This document shows positions 15,108 to 18,480 of a DNA stretch of 18,480 nucleotides, in pieces. The notes under the pieces are model-generated. The model worked only from the letters and a program-made list of their open reading frames with translations, was not told the origin of the DNA and did not search any database. Origin of the DNA: Thiotrichales bacterium (GTDB lineage: Bacteria; Pseudomonadota; Gammaproteobacteria; JAAZVR01); assembly GCA_018623305.1 (NCBI GenBank), contig JAAZVR010000008.1:1-18480 (forward strand), given 5' to 3'. Each line of letters starts with the position of its first letter. Positions within the stretch are counted from its first letter, which is position 1. The position numbers and the translations under genes are program-made.

Positions 15108-16394
15108 ATGCACTTTCCAGTCCCTAACCTAACAACGGCTCTAACAGGCCCTCTACTTGAAGTTGAAAAACACTTCTTGGATCACCAAATCGATATAGAA
15201 ACATGGTTTCGTTCAGAATGGAACAAAACGCCTGCACCGTTTTACACTTCTGTAGATTTACGCAATTCAGGATTTAAACTGGCGCCTGTGGATACCAATT
15301 TATTTCCTGCAGGGTTTAATAACTTAAATCCTGATTTTGAGGCCTTGTGTGTCAATGCCATTCAAATGGCTGTAGAACGTATTTGCCCACAAGCCGATAG
15401 CATTTTGATTATTCCTGAAAATCACACACGCAATACGTTCTACCTAGAAAATGTTGCAGCCCTAAAACGCTTTATTCAAAAAGCCGGTTTTAATGTTCGA
15501 ATTGCGTCGTTGTTGCCTGAAATCACCGAAGCAACTGATTTCGAATTACCTTCAGGCCAAACACTGACACTCGAACCGATTAAACGCGAAAACGACCGCG
15601 TGGGCGTTGAAGGTTTCTTCCCTTGCTCTGTGATTTTGAATAATGACTTATCCGCTGGCCGTCCAGAGATTTTAGAAAACTTGGATCAATTCCTAATGCC
15701 ACCACTGGAACTTGGCTGGATCAATCGCCAAAAAAGCGAACACTTCGATATCTATCAGCAAGTCGCAAAAGAATTCGCAGAACAAGTCGAAATCGACCAT
15801 TGGCTAATCAATCCATACTTCGCACCAAGTGAACAAATTGACTTCAAATCGCAAGATGGTATTGAGCAACTGGCCAATAAAGTCGATGAAGTCATTGCCC
15901 AAATTCAAGCCAAGTACGACCAATACAAGGTCGAAAAAGAGCCATTTGTCATCGTTAAAGCGGATTCTGGCACTTACGGCATGAGCATTATGACCGTTCA
16001 CAAAGGTGAAGAACTTCTCAACCTAAACCGCAAACAACGCAACAAAATGGCGTCCAGCAAAGAAGGCCTTGGCGTAAGCAATGTACTCATTCAAGAAGGC
16101 GTTTACACCTTCGAGACTCTGGGCGAAGCGGTTGCGGAACCCGTGGTTTATATGATGGACCATTTCGTTGTCGGCGGTTTCTATCGCGTTCACAAAAATA
16201 AAGGTCAAAACGAAAACTTAAACGCTCCTGGCATGCACTTTGAGCCATTGGCGTTCGCCGATTCCTGCGTCGCGCCCGATGCTGACCAATACCCAGATGC
16301 ATCGCCCAATCGATTCTACGCCTATGGTGTTGTTGCTCGCCTTGCGATGCTTGCAGCAGCTCGAGAAATCGCCATCGCCAAGGAGAGCAAATAA
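15108..16394 (+). CDS. gshA: Glutamate-cysteine ligase, proteobacterial GshA (A. ferrooxidans-type) family
   Basis: The enzyme makes gamma-glutamylcysteine, the first step of glutathione synthesis. The 428-residue protein looks like the GshA family first defined in Acidithiobacillus ferrooxidans and sulfur oxidisers, not the E. coli GshA family. Supporting stretches are FYTSVDLRNSGFKLAPVDTN, LFPAGFNNL, IIPENHTRNTFY, the glycine-rich VIVKADSGTYGMSIM near residue 285, VLIQEGV, and MMDHFVVGGFYRVH. There are no membrane segments. The ribosome binding site before this ATG is weak (an A-rich GAAAAAGA), and a nearby ATG at 15094 is out of frame. The stop overlaps gshB by 1 nt, confirming the pathway. 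Family assignment is from memory of motifs. Confidence 0.9.
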   Translation: MHFPVPNLTTALTGPLLEVEKHFLDHQIDIETWFRSEWNKTPAPFYTSVDLRNSGFKLAPVDTNLFPAGFNNLNPDFEALCVNAIQMAVERICPQADSILIIPENHTRNTFYLENVAALKRFIQKAGFNVRIASLLPEITEATDFELPSGQTLTLEPIKRENDRVGVEGFFPCSVILNNDLSAGRPEILENLDQFLMPPLELGWINRQKSEHFDIYQQVAKEFAEQVEIDHWLINPYFAPSEQIDFKSQDGIEQLANKVDEVIAQIQAKYDQYKVEKEPFVIVKADSGTYGMSIMTVHKGEELLNLNRKQRNKMASSKEGLGVSNVLIQEGVYTFETLGEAVAEPVVYMMDHFVVGGFYRVHKNKGQNENLNAPGMHFEPLAFADSCVAPDADQYPDASPNRFYAYGVVARLAMLAAAREIAIAKESK

Positions 16395-17326
16395 TGCGTA
16401 TTGCAATCCTGATGGATCCGATTGAGCACATCAAGCGCTACAAAGACACCTCGTTCGCGATGATGCTTGAGGCCCAGCGACGCGACCACAACATTGGCTA
16501 TTTTACGCAGGATGATATGTGGATTGATGATGGCATCGTCATGGGTGAAGTGAAATGGCTCAAGGTTCAAGACCAAGATGAAAACTATTACGAAGTCTTG
16601 TCCACAAACAGTCAAAAACTTGGCGATCTAGACGTGGTGTTAATGCGAAAAGACCCACCGTTCGATAATGAATATTTGTATGCCACTCACCTACTGAGCC
16701 TGATCGAAGCACAAGGCGCAAGAGTAGTGAACAACCCGCAAAGCATCCGAGACTGCAATGAAAAACTCTTCACAGCATGGTTCCCACATTGCTGCGTTCC
16801 AACGCACGTCAGTGCGAATAAAAACCGATTAAAAGCCTTTGTATCACAACACAAAGACGTGATCGTTAAACCGCTAGACGGCATGGGTGGTCAATCGATT
16901 TTCAGGCTAAAAGAAGGCGATCACAACACGACCGTTATTTTAGATACGTTAACTCAAAATGGCACACAAACCATTATGGCTCAACGCTTTATTCCTGAAA
17001 TCATAGAGGGCGATAAACGTATTCTAATCATTCACGGCAAGCCTGCACCGTATGCCTTAGCTCGAATTCCAGCCGAAGGAGAAACACGCGGCAATATTGC
17101 AGCTGGCGGTACAGGCATCGGTCGAGAGTTGTCTGAGCGAGATCTTTGGTTGTGCGAACAAATCGCGCCGACGCTAATCGAAAAAGGATTGAATTTTGTA
17201 GGTCTTGATGTCATTGGTGATTACATCACTGAAATCAACGTAACGAGCCCAACATGCGTACGAGAAATTGACTCAATTTATGGATTGAATCTGTTGAATG
17301 ACTTTTTCGAAGAACTCGAAAAATAA
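16394..17326 (+). CDS. gshB: Glutathione synthetase (ATP-grasp)
   Basis: GshB adds glycine to gamma-glutamylcysteine using ATP. The 310-residue length matches the bacterial family. It starts MRIAILMDPIEHIKRYKDTS, the classical GshB N-terminus, followed by DVVLMRKDPPFDNEYLY, VVNNPQSIRDCNEKLF, the ATP-grasp segments VIVKPLDGMGGQSIFR and MAQRFIPEI, GDKRILIIHGKP, RGNIAAGGTG and the C-terminal EINVTSPTCVREID. The ATG overlaps the gshA stop (TAATG) and has AGGAG 7 nt upstream. Its stop lies 2 nt from the 3' CCA of the convergent tRNA gene, and no terminator was seen after it. Confidence 0.97.
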   Translation: MRIAILMDPIEHIKRYKDTSFAMMLEAQRRDHNIGYFTQDDMWIDDGIVMGEVKWLKVQDQDENYYEVLSTNSQKLGDLDVVLMRKDPPFDNEYLYATHLLSLIEAQGARVVNNPQSIRDCNEKLFTAWFPHCCVPTHVSANKNRLKAFVSQHKDVIVKPLDGMGGQSIFRLKEGDHNTTVILDTLTQNGTQTIMAQRFIPEIIEGDKRILIIHGKPAPYALARIPAEGETRGNIAAGGTGIGRELSERDLWLCEQIAPTLIEKGLNFVGLDVIGDYITEINVTSPTCVREIDSIYGLNLLNDFFEELEK

Positions 17327-17328
17327 TA

Positions 17329-17405
17329 TGGTGCCCCGTGCTGGGCTCGAACCAGCGACCAATCGATTATGAGTCGACTGCTCTAACCAACTGAGCTAAC
17401 AGGGC
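17329..17405 (-). tRNA. ileX: tRNA-Ile2 (anticodon CAT, lysidine-type)
   Basis: The 77-nt cloverleaf reads GCCCTGT (acceptor), TA, GCTC-loop-GAGC (D arm), GTCGA with loop CTCATAA (anticodon arm), variable loop TGGTC, GCTGG-TTCGAGC-CCAGC (T arm), ACGGGGC and encoded ACCA. The anticodon is CAT. The anticodon arm, variable loop and T arm match E. coli tRNA-Ile2 (GCGACTCATAATCGC, TGGTC, GCTGG) rather than elongator tRNA-Met, which has GGGTC and ACAGG. It should read AUA after TilS converts C34 to lysidine. Automated tools may call it tRNA-Met. Symbol ileX is by analogy with E. coli. Confidence 0.9.
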
Positions 17406-17410
17406 AACTG

Positions 17411-18048
17411 GTCGGAATTCTATCAGGTTCTCATTATTTTTCCATTGGAAAAACAATTTCAAAGACTGCTCCATCATTTTGATTGAAACATACCCAACAA
17501 GAACATTATCAACGATCACTGGTTTCAATTACTGAGCTACATAAGGCGACTCTTTCGAGCCTTTAATCGCAAGAGATTCATCTTTAAAAAAACCGATCCA
17601 AACAGGGTCTAATGGTTTTTCGTAGATATATTTGTACACGTGGATATATTTCAGACTGTTTAACTCAGTCAACACAGCTTGCGAGTCACCATAGTGATTT
17701 AACTTAAATTGCACACGACCCTCTAGGTCAATAAGAGAAAGTTCAGAAAAGTCTAAATTATTGTCAAATACAGTACGAATCACTGGGTCTTGACTGATAG
17801 TATGTGCTTGATTGTCTCGAAGCAAGGCATGCACAGAGGGCAACACACTCATCACCAAAGAAACCTTAACCGCACGACTGAACAATCGGGTCAGATCTTT
17901 AGCATGAGTTTCAACATGCTCTTGAGCGTATACAGCATGTTTTTTTTAAATCAAACGGACTCAGAAAGGCCTTGAAGCACCACCAACAATGAAAAAACAA
18001 TTAATGCTACATAGGACCCTAAAAAGCCCCAATTGAGCCACGAACATT
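17411..18048 (-). pseudogene. Decayed membrane sensor / chemoreceptor N-terminal fragment
   Basis: A broken reading frame on the minus strand. The first piece, around 17953-18048, encodes a transmembrane helix (GFLGSYVALIVFSLLVVLQ) and ends at TGA 17951-17953. After a frame change near a run of eight A (17940-17947), a second piece continues from HAVYAQEHVETHAKDL to SPYVAQ and stops at TAA 17529-17531. In the same frame after that stop the sequence continues LKPVIVDNVLVGYVSIKMME, which resembles the end of a Cache-type periplasmic sensor domain. The coding remnant then runs into the tRNA promoter and gene. No cytoplasmic output domain is left, so chemoreceptor, histidine kinase and diguanylate cyclase all remain possible. 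A neighbouring broken cheW makes chemoreceptor the favoured guess. The longest open piece (17529-17885) could be mistaken for a hypothetical protein. Confidence 0.6.
17417..17444 (-). promoter_or_regulatory. Candidate tRNA promoter
   Basis: On the minus strand TGGAAA (17439-17444), a 16-bp spacer and TAGAAT (17417-17422) preceded by TGA form an extended -10 promoter. The GC-rich TCCGACC after the -10 resembles the discriminators of stringently controlled stable-RNA promoters. The tRNA 5' end is 12 nt from the -10. Confidence 0.5.
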
Positions 18049-18377
18049 TGGAGCCGACTGAATTTTATCCCCTTTGATGTTGTAGACTTCAGACACCGCA
18101 TCTACGACAATACCGATGACTTTTTCACCGGTCACATGCTGAAGACGAACAACAATGACAACGGTTGTATCGTTATATTAAGCGTCTGAATGGAAACGAT
18201 CGCCCAAATCTACAATCGGCACAACTCGGCCACGAAGATTGATTACACCTTTAACAAAATCCGGGACTCTAGCATTGGCGTTGGCTCTTCCCAACCACGA
18301 ATTTCTTGTACCTGAAGAATCGGTAAGCCGTATTCTTCACCACCCAGAATAAAGGTTAAAAACTCGATCTGTGTTCC
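18019..18377 (-). pseudogene. cheW: cheW pseudogene (chemotaxis coupling protein)
   Basis: Translated in pieces this is clearly CheW, the adaptor that links chemoreceptors to CheA. The first piece reads QIEFLTFILGGEEYGLPILQ and VQEIRGWEEPTP; a one-base loss near 18274 then shifts the frame. The second piece reads ARVPDFVKGVINLRGRVVPI and VDLGDRF, is broken by TAA at 18178-18180 where CheW usually has the Glu of an EYN-like motif, and continues YNDTTVVIVVRLQ and GEKVIGIVVDAVSEVYNI. It ends at TAG 18019-18021 after APNVRGSIGAF, short of the normal C-terminus. There is no ATG, GTG or TTG in frame at the 5' end, although AAGGGA remains, so the first codons seem deleted. Four separate lesions argue for real decay. 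Confidence 0.85.
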
Positions 18378-18381
18378 CTTA

Positions 18382-18480
18382 TTAATTCTTTATGCTACTT
18401 ATCAATTGTGTATAACGGATTTTCTCTTTTGCAGATAAGCTATTCAAACCTTTTCTTTGAATCTCACCCTCTAAATAATC
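18382..18480 (-). CDS. C-terminal 32 codons of an unrecognised gene (runs off the right edge)
   Basis: An open frame on the minus strand enters from the right edge and ends with tandem stops (TAATAA). The visible end is charged and lysine-rich, including GEIQRKGLNSLSAKEKIRY. It stops 4 nt before the first recognisable codon of the cheW remnant, so it may have been the upstream gene of a chemotaxis operon. Too little is visible to name it or to know whether it is intact. Confidence 0.45.
   Translation of the reverse strand, partial: DYLEGEIQRKGLNSLSAKEKIRYTQLISSIKN

Noticed and set aside
17329..17405. Elongator tRNA-Met
   Set aside because: Apart from the CAT anticodon, the arms fit tRNA-Ile2 and not tRNA-Met.
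17529..17885. Independent 118-codon hypothetical gene
   Set aside because: It lacks an ATG start and clear ribosome binding site, and coding-like sequence continues in the same or neighbouring frames on both sides, so it is a fragment of a larger broken gene.
17940..17947. Programmed frameshift at the run of eight A
   Set aside because: Other inactivating lesions lie on both sides, so ordinary decay at a slippery run explains it better.
17406..18480. Genomic island integrated at the tRNA
   Set aside because: The decayed genes lie on the 5' side of the tRNA, whereas integrases usually use the 3' end. No integrase, repeated tRNA end or atypical gene was seen.
1..18480. CRISPR arrays, insertion sequences, toxin-antitoxin or defence genes
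   Set aside because: None seen; apart from the right end, the window is intact housekeeping genes.

Overview
The window looks like chromosome of a gammaproteobacterial autotroph with a moderate-to-low GC content. The best guess is the sulfur-oxidising Thiomicrospira / Hydrogenovibrio / Thiomicrorhabdus group. This rests on a Calvin-type class II aldolase clustered with tkt, gap, pgk and pyk, on the proteobacterial glutamate-cysteine ligase family first named from Acidithiobacillus ferrooxidans, and on proteins that otherwise resemble gammaproteobacterial ones. Genus assignment is inference.

Layout from left to right: (1) 1-1229, minus strand: rpe followed by the 5' part of gph, with an intrinsic terminator between them. 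(2) 1339-3343, plus strand: a tightly overlapping psiE-purC-bioD operon. (3) 3315-4355, minus strand: an orphan NtrB-type histidine kinase, tail-overlapping bioD and with no ntrC beside it. (4) 4364-11519, minus strand: the carbon-metabolism block, transcribed tkt > gap > pgk > pyk > fba, with a hairpin or terminator at nearly every boundary, including a 124-bp imperfect palindrome between gap and pgk. (5) 11758-14504, plus strand: metK-metF-rsmE, divergent from tkt across a 238-bp regulatory region that contains a 33-bp dyad. (6) 14505-15002, minus strand: an exported glycine-zipper protein. (7) 15108-17326, plus strand: gshA-gshB. (8) 17329-17405, minus strand: tRNA-Ile2 with a CAT anticodon. 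(9) 17406-18480, minus strand: decayed sequence holding a truncated sensor or chemoreceptor remnant, a broken cheW, and the last codons of an unrecognised gene.

How the genes fit together: tkt, gap, pgk, fba and rpe supply the reduction and regeneration arms of the Calvin cycle as well as glycolysis. Pyk drains phosphoenolpyruvate to pyruvate, and Gph removes the 2-phosphoglycolate made by the oxygenase activity of Rubisco. Rubisco, phosphoribulokinase and fructose bisphosphatase are not in the window. MetK and MetF serve the methyl cycle, GshA and GshB make glutathione, PurC makes purines and BioD makes biotin. The fba-pgk-gap-tkt-metK-rsmE-gshB order echoes the E. coli region containing fbaA-pgk-epd-tktA and metK-rsmE-gshB.

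I see no wholly new system. The points most worth a second look are the gap-pgk palindrome, the decayed chemotaxis segment, the orphan NtrB, the GAPDH that lacks its second active-site cysteine, and the dyad between tkt and metK.
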